Shown: positions 44,401 to 51,636, counted from the first letter of the stretch. The stretch: 64,000 nucleotides of DNA from Planctomicrobium piriforme (GCF_900113665.1 NZ_FOQD01000020.1:1-64000), one strand, 5' to 3'. Numbers and translations: made by a program. The notes: generated by a model not told the origin, from the letters alone.

Positions 44401-44682
44401 ACGAGTTATGTTCCCGGGGCAACGAACAAGACGAAAACCCTGCGTTTAACCGGCTGGCATCAGGCGCGCGTCGGAACGGGGAAGCTCAAACTGATCCTGT
44501 TCCGTGAAAAAGAAAAGCTCAAAGAGTTCATTGCACCGCAAAATCCAGGACCAGAGTGGACGATGGCTGAGATGAAAGTGCGGCCAGACGAGTTGGGAGA
44601 AGCCACGCACTGGGGGGTGGAGTATGAGGCATCCGGCAAGTTCGACATCGCTGTGGATGACGTTCGAGTCTGGACTGAATGA
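41437..44682 (+). CDS. Secreted trypsin-like (S1C/HtrA-type) serine protease with binding modules
   Basis: About 1,081 residues. The frame opens at 41365, but the ATG at 41437 begins a clear signal peptide (WNFIALSVHISLAWSPIAIAA) and leaves 93 bases for divergent promoters. The protease domain spans about 40-230. The catalytic triad is readable as His in FITNDHVV, Asp in SENDLALL and Ser in NPGNSGGP. No PDZ domain follows, unlike classical HtrA/DegP. The rest is beta-rich extracellular modules, and near the C terminus there are two jelly-roll-like repeats beginning LLPDPSFEE and LWNGGFEN, typical of carbohydrate-binding folds. Likely a secreted or surface protease. Confidence 0.9.
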   Translation: MWSRWNFIALSVHISLAWSPIAIAAEIPREILDRCKNATAMVDIGRGTGSAFCIRGDGLFITNDHVVAAAESPGQIRLILASGEAEQRAVQVRILRRDSENDLALLQTTEKLSHPAIPLGEAAGLHETMTVTTLGYPFGRLMSLKRSDYPSISLNVGRISALRKQAGELKAIQLDGSVNPGNSGGPVVDEKGRVVGMIVSGIRGSGLSLAIPISTLKQFLEQPAMIVNHPSCSYQRRSEPVSIQIETVMFDAKQLPSDIELQFEYPGRPPRIIRAARVGNAFQVTAPIVENIEKDRFYLAFRQGLQWDYVQPKSAGFRFGETDLSWAEVRLIERRGDLHMVTFLNGTRLIGQITDWGTIPQGHLANLDPRAADRLDVVAVDPVVGSVSMHLQAFRNENVIGESDHIIEFTDLPAHLPKDCSLGDSVRSLSTALARIDDAFAPDLDEVEIEANVTGASRLIISKDGFVWQHEHGDKPGQSDADGKYLLINQQRWNLNWSRSTPASETPDISAPFKIRLGPAIWDLAILSVNGDSEQKAGVSMAIVEHSDRSIALQFDKSDQPQRLFRLRLTKQRFGPSGRPGVEQDLRLQPAGPIASEAKHRFANQPDGAQIAISPRSELGYLWGPISKGDSLTFRYVRGTWGPNGKDKPVSPDDSISPLGAEGRLCLAATDRLTGGSEVVATLPDRTRKIPFVWIAPCDLDRLTFRIEDSDGSFSANVGDEVIYQIACSPAPPLGYRSGPIGARGTPIASTLVSAPLVSGLGVLSVAPNLLPDPSFEETNPAAALPPAWGLASAEPEGLDCRTAPWGHTGVRCLQLAHLSGKASVTTPQQPMLPNSRQAVKFWIRGGAFRPETTDFSIDYFDASGKLVGNIVRAFPMERYGAVEKGWTISTALVSPEKFKTAVCYQASVSVTKGEILLDDFALLSLSSSPEHNALWNGGFENTIGEVFYDWVLKLNDAWLVQPQGDSIPPKSGWNRVQIQSESGSAKLTSYVPGATNKTKTLRLTGWHQARVGTGKLKLILFREKEKLKEFIAPQNPGPEWTMAEMKVRPDELGEATHWGVEYEASGKFDIAVDDVRVWTE

Positions 44683-44739
44683 GTTTTTCTTCAGTTGACG
44701 GTCGCAAAGCCGACATGCGCTCTTGTCGCGAGGTCGGCC

Positions 44740-44950
44740 TCAGGATGGCAAGGCGATCTTGATGGTCTTGGCAACAATGTTGCTCGTTGCCCCTGCAGCA
44801 TCCTTAACAGTCAATGTCTGAGCCCGCTCATCCGCACTCGCCTGTGGCGGGTCGTAACGTCAAAGTTCATCAGCGAACTCATGATGACGCGACAGCCTCA
44901 CCGGCTCGCGATAAAAACCAGCAGAACTCAAAGTTGTTGCAGGAACCGCA
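44740..44950 (-). pseudogene. Decayed C-terminal fragment of an Ig/PKD-type surface protein
   Basis: On the minus strand one frame reads QTLTVKDAAGATSN followed by IVAKTIKIALPS and a stop at 44742-44740, the usual ending of a PKD/Ig-like domain. The same frame extends upstream to about 44950 but is broken by an in-frame TGA near 44860, and no start is present. It is therefore read as the remnant of an inactivated surface-protein gene. The domain type is judged by eye from a short stretch. Confidence 0.35.
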
Positions 44951-45111
44951 ACTAAGGCTGGATCTCGAGCGGCCCAGCCATTGGGTGGAGCCGACGAACG
45001 CCTCGATCGCCCCGGACTGAAATTCGGTCTTCACATTGATTGGACGGTCGCTAGTCTAACGGATTTTCTACGCGAACACGGCCGGAGACGGAATGGCGTC
45101 AATTATGGGTA

Positions 45112-45564
45112 TCAGGATTCGGAATCTTCGCTTTGACCGATGTCGCCCTGCACGGAGTGTTCCAAGCAGGGGACGGCCGCTTGAGGGCTTGGCGGTTTCG
45201 GCTGGCGTGCCTCTTGAGCGCGCAGTTCGATCTGAGCGAAGCGATCCACTTGCCGCGTGACGCGCAGGTGCATTTCGATTGCCGGGAAAATCCGCGCGAG
45301 CCGTTCGATGTCGCGGGGACCGCTCGCCATGGCGTGTTCAATCATCTCATCCAGCCAGAGAGCGACGCACATTAAGCCGCTATTAATGGAACCCAGATTC
45401 GCCTCGAGGGAATCCGACTTTTCGAGCGAACGGGCTTGATAGTCGTGGACGCGGCGTAACCGCGCCGCGTGGGATGCTGTCGGCGGAGCCGGGTTCGCAC
45501 CGGCAACATCGTCAGCGCCGACCATGGTCGGCGCTGGATGAACGATCTCAGTTCGAGTTTCCAT
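45112..45564 (-). CDS. Hypothetical protein, last gene of the accessory cassette
   Basis: A 150-residue protein with an AAAGGAG ribosome binding site seven bases before the ATG. The first 45 residues are Ala/Pro-rich and probably disordered. The middle is helical (GLMCVALWLDEMIEHA, then LARIFPAIEMHLRVTRQVD), and the tail is Pro/Gln-rich. The helical block loosely resembles the C-terminal helices of the two larger cassette proteins (LMAQAELSHLLHLQ and LLLAAADLIGSWH). No known family is recognised. It lies 21 bases downstream of the 143-residue gene. Confidence 0.6.
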   Translation of the reverse strand: METRTEIVHPAPTMVGADDVAGANPAPPTASHAARLRRVHDYQARSLEKSDSLEANLGSINSGLMCVALWLDEMIEHAMASGPRDIERLARIFPAIEMHLRVTRQVDRFAQIELRAQEARQPKPPSPQAAVPCLEHSVQGDIGQSEDSES

Positions 45565-45585
45565 AGAAACACTCCTTTGCGTTGT

Positions 45586-46017
45586 TCAGGAATCTAATTG
45601 GTGGGCTGAGCGATCGGCGGGCCGACGCGGCCGGCGGACGGCAAAGCCATGAAAGACAAGTCCATGTACTTCGAGCACGGGGTTCAAACACTGCTTTGCT
45701 TCGCGTAGCATTCGGTTCGCAATTTTGGTTCTGGCCTTGAGCTCTCGGAGCATCTTTGACTCCGCTTGCAGGCGAGAAAGTTCACTCTTGATTTCTGCGG
45801 CCCGCTCCTCGCTGCCGATGTAGCGGACGATTTGTCGGCCGCCCGCACGAAATCGCAGCTTGTAATAGCTGCGGCGGCCGCGCTGTTCTGCACACACGAA
45901 TCCTTGCTCGGCGAGACCGGCCCAATCCTCTGCCGTTAACCGAAGCGCGGCAATCGCGGGAAATTCTGCGCGCCGAGAGTTCGGGATGGAAACATTGCTG
46001 TTTTCGGACGGCCACAT
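45586..46017 (-). CDS. Hypothetical small basic cassette protein
   Basis: Assigned as 143 residues starting at the ATG at 46017; the frame is open further upstream to 46269, inside the preceding gene. The central block RGRRSYYKLRFRAGGRQIVR, then YIGSEERAAEI, is a beta-hairpin of the type seen in small DNA-linked proteins of mobile elements, followed by a long basic helix (ELSRLQAESKMLRELKARTK). No enzyme motif is visible. The first 82 bases overlap the end of the 471-residue gene in another frame. The start has no obvious ribosome binding site, so it may depend on coupling. Confidence 0.6.
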   Translation of the reverse strand: MWPSENSNVSIPNSRRAEFPAIAALRLTAEDWAGLAEQGFVCAEQRGRRSYYKLRFRAGGRQIVRYIGSEERAAEIKSELSRLQAESKMLRELKARTKIANRMLREAKQCLNPVLEVHGLVFHGFAVRRPRRPADRSAHQLDS

Positions 46018-47351
46018 TGTACTGTTGCTTTCACTACACTGACGAAGCGATCGGTGGTCGCCATTAAGTTTTTGAACTGCTCCGCTGGGAGCTGCTCCTC
46101 GCGCCGGCAATGCAGCTGGGTCGTCAGCGCCGCAGCCTGCAGGTGTAAGAGGTGGCTGAGTTCGGCCTGCGCCATTAGCAAATTGCTCTCCTGAGAAGTT
46201 CCGGCGGCGAGAGCCTCTGCACGGAGCGGGTCGATGACTTGCTGATTCAGCAGTCGTTGGTAATCGCACCAGGCCTCCTGCAGGGAACGGGCACCCGACA
46301 TGCCATGACCGGCATCCATCTGCGCACGTTCGTGAAGCTGAGCCAACGCGGTCGAGTAGTCGTTCGCGGGGCCTTTCGGCTCGGGCTTTGGCTTTCCAAA
46401 TTGCGTCAGGCTGATGACCCCTTCGTCCGCCGCGTCGTGCAGCGCTTCGATGAAGATGGCCGCACTGGCGCTGTTGGCAATGAACTTTAAGCGCGCAATC
46501 ATCTCTTCATCCGCCTCCCACAAACTGATTCCCTGCATGTCAAATCCCAGGAACCGCTCAAGCTGCTGGAAATGGTCGATGATGGACCTGAGGGGCAGCG
46601 GCACGGCGTTGGCTAACTCCAGAGGCATCCAGCCCAGCACCGCCAGGCGAGCCTCGATCGCCTTCAACGGCGTTGCCGCCGCCGGCGGAAAGGTCGGGGG
46701 GCAAAGAGCTGGCCCGCCACTGGTCTTGTTTCGTAGCAGCCGCCGGATCGGATCATCGGGATGGTCTTCGGACTCCTGTCCATGTTCCGCGCCGGCTGCG
46801 GTGCCCAGCCTGCTCTGGCCGCCTCCGGTCCAGCTGAGATCAAATGACTTACAGAGCTGATCGAGCTGTTCGAGAGGGACCGCATTGAGTCCGTAGGCGA
46901 GCGTCGCTGGGATCCCGCATGCCCGCAGCAGCACGACCTGCTCTAAGTCAAAGGCGGCGACCAAATCGCCCGTTCCCTGCTGTAGAAGGCGCCGCGTGCG
47001 CGCGTCGCGGAGCACTTCGAGGACGGGTAATGCATCCGCGTCCAGACAGCCGGAAGCCGTCAATAATTCAAACGGCCGCAGAGTTGCTGCGTCGCGGCAC
47101 ACCACGATGCACGCGCCATTACTAATCGCCGGAACCAGCACGAGGGAACCCTCTTTTGCCGCACATACAAGGCCGCTCGAGATCAGGTCTACAGTCGCGA
47201 AGGTCTTCTTCAGTTCTTCGACGACGGCCGCCGGATCCTGAGGAAGGGTCCAGACATCGGCATCGGGTTCAAGAAATCCCAGCAGCTTGTGCGACGGGCG
47301 CTGGCAATGCTCGAGGAACTGTTCGAGGATCGTAGGCTTCGTGGCATGCAT
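45936..47351 (-). CDS. Hypothetical cassette protein, paralogue of the upstream gene
   Basis: A 471-residue protein, probably cytoplasmic, with AAGGG nine bases before the ATG. The N-terminal ~160 residues contain LPQDPAAVVEELKKTF and later ACGIPATLAYGLN. Both correspond to blocks in the 406-residue protein encoded just upstream (LPFADPAILEELQRAF and LGLPSTPAAGLAT). Similarity appears to continue in the C-terminal helices. An Ala/Pro-rich linker (about 195-225) separates the halves. The last ~27 codons overlap the next gene. No known domain is recognised. The G-x-P-x-x-A-x-G turn recalls toprim-like folds, but the acidic residues needed for that call are not clear. Confidence 0.65.
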   Translation of the reverse strand: MHATKPTILEQFLEHCQRPSHKLLGFLEPDADVWTLPQDPAAVVEELKKTFATVDLISSGLVCAAKEGSLVLVPAISNGACIVVCRDAATLRPFELLTASGCLDADALPVLEVLRDARTRRLLQQGTGDLVAAFDLEQVVLLRACGIPATLAYGLNAVPLEQLDQLCKSFDLSWTGGGQSRLGTAAGAEHGQESEDHPDDPIRRLLRNKTSGGPALCPPTFPPAAATPLKAIEARLAVLGWMPLELANAVPLPLRSIIDHFQQLERFLGFDMQGISLWEADEEMIARLKFIANSASAAIFIEALHDAADEGVISLTQFGKPKPEPKGPANDYSTALAQLHERAQMDAGHGMSGARSLQEAWCDYQRLLNQQVIDPLRAEALAAGTSQESNLLMAQAELSHLLHLQAAALTTQLHCRREEQLPAEQFKNLMATTDRFVSVVKATVQCGRPKTAMFPSRTLGAQNFPRLPRFG

Positions 47352-47430
47352 GAGCGTATCCCTTCTAGGGCGACGAGGCGCTGCTTGATCGCCTGCGTCG
47401 CAGTCCGTTGGGTCGAAGATCGTTCTATGT

Positions 47431-48651
47431 CTATTTACTTCGCGTCAATTCGCGGTGAATTTTCACCAAGCCGTCAACGATGCGGAACTGCTCCTTGAAT
47501 TCCTCGCGAGTTAATGGTTCTTCGCGCAGATGAGGGCGGCCATCCACGCCGCCTTGTGCGGCCCGGACTAGGAAACTTGACTTGTGCCAGCTGCCTATCA
47601 AGTCAGCGGCGGCGAGCAGTAATACGCGTTCAACCGGATTCGCGACAGACATTGCATCCTGAACGATCGCCTCAACAATGTGCGCATCGAAGGAGCGATT
47701 CAACGATTCCAGCTGCTTCGCGATATCTGCAGATCCCACGCCGCGCGTCCTCGCGCCAGCCAGCATCTCGCGCAGCTCGTCCCGCGCGGCCCCGTAGCCC
47801 TGTGGATTGCGACTTGCGGCGGTCGCTGCATATTCTTGCGCTGAACGCGTCGAACGAGAAATGCTGTTCCAGAGCAGGGTACGGATGCGGGCTCGGTCCT
47901 GAAGTTCGACGGCCGCGCAGATCCTCTCAAAATCGCGTGGAGTCGGGCACCAAAGTAGTACGCGTTCCGATGTTTCGATTTCAAATGCCTTCTCGGCTGT
48001 CAGCAAACGCTTGACGATCGCAGCGATCTCGGCAGGCGGCGCAAGCTTCAGCTCTGCAAGATGACATGCGATCACGAGCAGGCGTATCTCCCCCGTGGCA
48101 ATCGGCGCCGTGTGGTGTGGATTCGCTGCCTGCGCCGCCGAAGCGGGTGAGGGCGGAAACAGTGCTCGCAACTGCCGGCCACACATGGTGGCGAGGCCCG
48201 CCGCCGGGGTGGAGGGCAGTCCCAGCATCTGGAATACGCCGAGATCCTCGTCAGAACACGCCGCAAAAACCAGCTTCCCCCGACCGCTACGCGCCGCCGT
48301 GTCAAAGTCACGAGGACAATCAAATGCAGGCGGAACGTCGTTAGCCAGCGAACCGCGTTGATTGACCACATCAAACGGGCAGTCATCCTTTGTCAGACGC
48401 AGAAAAAGCCCCCGGGCTCCCGCGCCGGCGAGGATGGGATTGAGGGCCAATGGATTGTCGCCCAGGCGGATGAGCACCCGGGCTGCTGCGAGCTGTTCGG
48501 TCGTGAAGGCGCGCTGCAGTTCTTCAAGGATCGCCGGATCGGCAAACGGCAAGAGCCGCAGATTGGTCGCCGACTGTAAGAAGCGAAACGCCCCCGACGA
48601 AACGACCGGTGAGGATCGGCTGAAGATCCAGTCTAAGACGGCATCCAACAT
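47431..48651 (-). CDS. Hypothetical cassette protein, first gene of the minus-strand run
   Basis: A 406-residue protein with a strong GAAGGGAG ribosome binding site. It is homologous by eye to the 471-residue protein encoded downstream: the LPFADPAILEELQRAF block, a PFDVVNQRGSL segment opposite PFELLTASGCL, the LGLPSTPAAGLAT turn, and a C-terminal EEFKEQFRIVDGLVKI opposite AEQFKNLMATTDRFVSVV. An Ala/Pro linker lies near residue 175. No catalytic motif or known family is recognised. It is transcribed away from the CI-like regulator across a 211-base gap that contains palindromes, so it is probably controlled by that regulator. Confidence 0.65.
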   Translation of the reverse strand: MLDAVLDWIFSRSSPVVSSGAFRFLQSATNLRLLPFADPAILEELQRAFTTEQLAAARVLIRLGDNPLALNPILAGAGARGLFLRLTKDDCPFDVVNQRGSLANDVPPAFDCPRDFDTAARSGRGKLVFAACSDEDLGVFQMLGLPSTPAAGLATMCGRQLRALFPPSPASAAQAANPHHTAPIATGEIRLLVIACHLAELKLAPPAEIAAIVKRLLTAEKAFEIETSERVLLWCPTPRDFERICAAVELQDRARIRTLLWNSISRSTRSAQEYAATAASRNPQGYGAARDELREMLAGARTRGVGSADIAKQLESLNRSFDAHIVEAIVQDAMSVANPVERVLLLAAADLIGSWHKSSFLVRAAQGGVDGRPHLREEPLTREEFKEQFRIVDGLVKIHRELTRSK

Positions 48652-48672
48652 GTCGACTCCCTTCGCTCATTT

Positions 48673-48705
48673 CACAGATGGCTGCACTTCTGTGGCCGCG
48701 CGGCC
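48673..48705. promoter_or_regulatory. Palindrome pair, candidate operator
   Basis: Within the gap between the cassette's first gene and the divergent regulator, CACAGA (48673-48678) pairs with TCTGTG (48689-48694) over a ten-base spacer. Immediately adjacent is a perfect 12-base palindrome GGCCGCGCGGCC (48694-48705). This is the expected place for a CI-like repressor to act on the minus-strand operon, 22-54 bases upstream of its first start codon. Binding is inferred. Confidence 0.4.
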
Positions 48706-48862
48706 GACCTTGGCATTCGAGCGCGGAAAAACTACTGTGGACTTCATGCTCACCGAGCAGCGACCGCGAAATCTAGTATCGCCTCTTGTGGTATCTTTGA
48801 TGTTATGCGCCTGATCTGTGATCGTCAAGTTATTCAAAAAAAGTAGACCTTTCACCGGAACC

Positions 48863-49552
48863 ATGATGTCCCAAGAGTTAGAGCATTTCTCATCTCCAGC
48901 GATCGCGACCAAGCGGCTTAATGACTTCCTGGAGCGGCTGCTGGAGCAAGGCTTCACGCAAGCTCAGATCGCGGGCAGCATCGCGATTCCGCCGCAGTAT
49001 CTTTCTGACATCAAACGCGGAGAGCGACCGGTGACCGAGCTGATTGCGCGGCGGCTCGGTGAAGAATTCGACTTCAATTACCGGTGGCTGCTGGGATCCA
49101 GTTCGACGATGGAATTGACCTCGCCCGCCTCGGGGACGACGGGAGTGAGCAACTTAGTGTCGCTGCCGCTGTTTCCTTTCCCCATCGAAGGCGAGCCTCG
49201 CCAGCATCCCAAATGGAAAGGATCGTCCGTTGAACTGGCGGGCATCGCCGCTGGCAAGGTCGGACTGGCGAAGTCTCCGTATGTTTTGCAATTCAGGTAC
49301 AATGATCCCAAGGAGCGTCAGAAGCATGAGCGTCAGAAGCATGAGCGTCTGAAGCATGGGGATCTGATCTTGATTTCGCAGGCGCCTAATCCCGCTGCTG
49401 CGATCCATGTGGTCCGGTTTCGCCAGAAGTCGTTCCTGGCGCGCGCCAGCGCTGACGGCAGTTGGACTCGAGTCGCCACTGGCGATGTCCTTCCCAGCGA
49501 TTGTCCGGCGACAGGCCACTGCATCGGCGTTGTCTGGTCGGCACTGACTTAG
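48863..49552 (+). CDS. CI-like transcriptional regulator (HTH plus S24-like tail)
   Basis: About 230 residues from the ATG at 48863; a GTG at 48818 is in frame but less likely. An XRE-type helix-turn-helix is readable near residues 30-65 (FTQAQIAGSIAIPPQYLSDI, then KRGERPV). The C-terminal half resembles LexA/CI-type S24 domains: an HGDLILIS block matches the GD-x-V-x-V strand, and IHVVRFRQKSFLARA matches the following sheet. The catalytic Ser segment is replaced by FRYNDPKE, so self-cleavage is unlikely. A charged insert of three near-identical pentapeptides (HERQK-type) sits just before HGD. It is divergent from the four-gene cassette. Confidence 0.75.
   Translation: MMSQELEHFSSPAIATKRLNDFLERLLEQGFTQAQIAGSIAIPPQYLSDIKRGERPVTELIARRLGEEFDFNYRWLLGSSSTMELTSPASGTTGVSNLVSLPLFPFPIEGEPRQHPKWKGSSVELAGIAAGKVGLAKSPYVLQFRYNDPKERQKHERQKHERLKHGDLILISQAPNPAAAIHVVRFRQKSFLARASADGSWTRVATGDVLPSDCPATGHCIGVVWSALT
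49313..49357 (+). repeat. Triple 15-bp in-frame repeat
   Basis: GAGCGTCAGAAGCAT occurs three times head to tail, with one base change in the third copy (CTG for CAG). It encodes ERQKH, ERQKH and ERLKH inside the S24-like part of the CI-like regulator. The exact tandem match suggests slippage, so copy number may vary between strains. Confidence 0.9.
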
Positions 49553-49833
49553 AACGCATTTCACTTCGTTGTCGCGAGATCGAAAGCCAGAACACCCTAA
49601 ATTTTAGCGCAACATCGCAGCTGTGCACAGCGAAGCGCCCGACGGTGCGGGTCAGCGAGCGTCTGGGGCCAATTTTAATGACAGCCGCCAAGACTTCGTC
49701 AGTCTCTCGTCTCTGGCGAGCAGTGGCGAGCGAATCACCGGGCGAACAGCCAATTTCAAAATGCTCCATTGAGGGAGCAGCACAAAGCCCGGTCACAAGT
49801 TCCCACGGGCATCGACGAAGCCCGTGACAAGGT

Positions 49834-50784
49834 CTAGAACTCGCCGAGGATTTCTCCCCCGTTGGGAGTGACCAGCTTGCGATAGGTGAGGCGGTCGAGG
49901 TTCTCGTTCAGGAACCGCACCGCGCCGTCTCCCATCAACACCTGAATGCCGCCAGTGTGGGCGCTCGAGGCAATCCAGCCGCCGACCCAGTTCCAGTTTC
50001 CGCCATTGATCAGGTAGCCGTCGTCACCGCCAGCGTTCTGCACGTCGTAGAGCACGCAGCCGGGGGTCCAGGTATTGCCTGCCGTCTGGGCGCGGGGACC
50101 GATCCAAATGCCCCCAGTATACCCGCACGGGCTGCCGCCGCAGTTCGTCGAGGTGGCCGGCTGAGCGATGGTGGACCGTTCTGTCACAAACAGCGTGTTG
50201 CTGGTCCCGTCGAGAATATCGCGGAACTCTCGACGAGAATTGATGAAGAACATCCCATTGTTGGCGGTGGCCTGCGTCGCTCCGCTGACGAGGTAGTTCG
50301 ACTTCCCAAAATTGCTCACTTTGGTATTGAGGCCGCCCATGGGATCGGAAGGACACACAAACGCCGGCACGATGGTTTTCGCGGCGTCGATGGCGTCGAT
50401 GTTGTTGCCGTCGTTGTTTTTATCCATCCAGGTGCGGGAGAAATCGCCGGTCTGGGTGCCGATGATGTTGTACAAGCCTGCCTGATCGAGATAGGGAAGC
50501 AACAGTGTTCCCCACCCCAGCGTGTTGTTGTTGTCCACGGAACCGACAGGGCTGGTGGCAAAACTGCCGTTGTTGTCGATATAGGCGGGCGGAAAGACGT
50601 TCAGCGCATCGTGATAGTTGTGGAATGCCAGGCCCAGTTGCTTGAGGTTGTTTTTGCACTGGCTGCGACGGGCCGATTCCCTGGCCTGTTGCACCGCTGG
50701 GAGCAGCAAGGCAATGAGAATGGCGATGATCGCAATGACCACCAACAATTCGATCAGGGTAAAGGCCAAGCGGCGAATGCGCAT
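49834..50784 (-). CDS. DUF1559 prepilin-like protein
   Basis: About 316 residues. The frame is open from 50820, but the ATG at 50784 follows a GGAG-type ribosome binding site and places the class III leader correctly. A type IV prepilin N terminus follows (RIRRLAFTLIELLVVIAIIA), with Ala rather than the usual Gly before the processing site. The DUF1559 block QQARESARRSQCKNNLKQLG comes next. Near the C terminus is the H-x9-DG motif (AHTGGIQVLMGDGAVRF). DUF1559 proteins are massively expanded in planctomycetes and are thought to be pseudopilin-like surface or secretion components. It appears monocistronic. Confidence 0.93.
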   Translation of the reverse strand: MRIRRLAFTLIELLVVIAIIAILIALLLPAVQQARESARRSQCKNNLKQLGLAFHNYHDALNVFPPAYIDNNGSFATSPVGSVDNNNTLGWGTLLLPYLDQAGLYNIIGTQTGDFSRTWMDKNNDGNNIDAIDAAKTIVPAFVCPSDPMGGLNTKVSNFGKSNYLVSGATQATANNGMFFINSRREFRDILDGTSNTLFVTERSTIAQPATSTNCGGSPCGYTGGIWIGPRAQTAGNTWTPGCVLYDVQNAGGDDGYLINGGNWNWVGGWIASSAHTGGIQVLMGDGAVRFLNENLDRLTYRKLVTPNGGEILGEF

Positions 50785-51277
50785 CGGACGCTCCAAGACG
50801 ACGAGAACGACGGGGGACACGTCAGAATGACATGTGTCGATGAGGCTTCAACACTGTACGCTTCGACCAGTGACTGTCAACGCATCAGCGAAAAATCATG
50901 TTAACGAGATCGAACTCACAAGTCGTGACGTTTCTGGCGGGAAAAGCGAGCAAAAAGCCATGATACCTGGCTCATGCTTGTTCCACGCCAACATTTGTTC
51001 TGGTTTGCGACTGCGTGAATGGAGACCAGAGCGGTCAGCGATGTGAAATGCGACCGACTGGCAACATTGGCAGTGCGGTCGCGTCAGGAGTGAACGTCCG
51101 CGGGGACTGGACCTCACCGCGCATTCTTCCCTGCCCAGAGGATTTGCAGTGGCCCTGCAACTGAACGGATTCGAGGTGGAGAGCCCTTCCCCAATCGCTC
51201 AGGCAATCCGTCCGGTGGAATATCGGATCGAAGCAGTTCTGGAATTGAAGGAATTTCAGAGTCCGCGGGCAAGAAAA

Positions 51278-51307
51278 GGGGCACGCAATCCCCCGAATGC
51301 GTGCCCC
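51278..51307 (-). terminator. Terminator-like hairpin a
   Basis: GGGGCACGCA and TGCGTGCCCC form a perfect ten-base stem with a ten-base loop. Read on the minus strand the stem is followed by TTTTCTT. It is the last of four similar hairpins in minus-strand order. Confidence 0.6.
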
Positions 51308-51391
51308 CTGGATGACCACTTGGTGCGGGCCGCGTAGACGTCATCATCCACTTTACGAGAAGCCGTTTCGCTTCCAAAGTCCCAAAAAAAC

Positions 51392-51422
51392 GGGACTCGC
51401 AATCGACTCAATCGCGAGCCCC
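51392..51422 (-). terminator. Terminator-like hairpin b
   Basis: GGGACTCGC and GCGAGCCCC form a nine-base stem with one mismatch. On the minus strand it is followed by C-G and then seven T, the most canonical intrinsic terminator of the set. Confidence 0.65.
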
Positions 51423-51508
51423 TGAGCGTCGTGTTGGTGTGGGCCTACATGATCGCCTGCATCGAGAATAAACCAGAGTTGATGATTGTGAAGATGGAAA
51501 ATGAAAAC

Positions 51509-51545
51509 GGGGCTCACCGACGACGGGCCTGACGCCGGGAGCCCC
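51509..51545 (-). terminator. Terminator-like hairpin c
   Basis: GGGGCTC and GAGCCCC form a seven-base stem. On the minus strand it is followed by GTTTTCATTTT. A direct repeat of about 16 bases (ACGGGCCTGA then GCCGG) occurs in the loop and again at 51559-51575. Confidence 0.5.
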
Positions 51546-51599
51546 TGGACGCCGGCGAACGGGCCTGAAAGCCGGACGTCTTTCGAGTGAATTCAAAGC

Positions 51600-51636
51600 G
51601 GGGCTTCCGGAGTGCGGGCAGCTAACCGAAAGCCCC
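51600..51636 (-). terminator. Terminator-like hairpin d
   Basis: GGGGCTT and AAGCCCC form a seven-base stem extended by CCGG/CCG. On the minus strand the following T-run is weak (GCTTTGAATT), so this copy is the least terminator-like. Its flank CTGACGC matches the flanks of copies b and c. Confidence 0.4.

Noticed and set aside
45936..48651. Toprim or primase assignment for the two cassette paralogues
   Set aside because: The G-x-P turn is suggestive, but the conserved Glu and DxD acidic residues could not be placed in both proteins.
51278..51636. Reading the hairpin array as a CRISPR or integron attC array
   Set aside because: The stems differ in sequence and the spacing is irregular, so there is no constant repeat as in CRISPR. 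The conserved attC core sites and an integrase are not seen.
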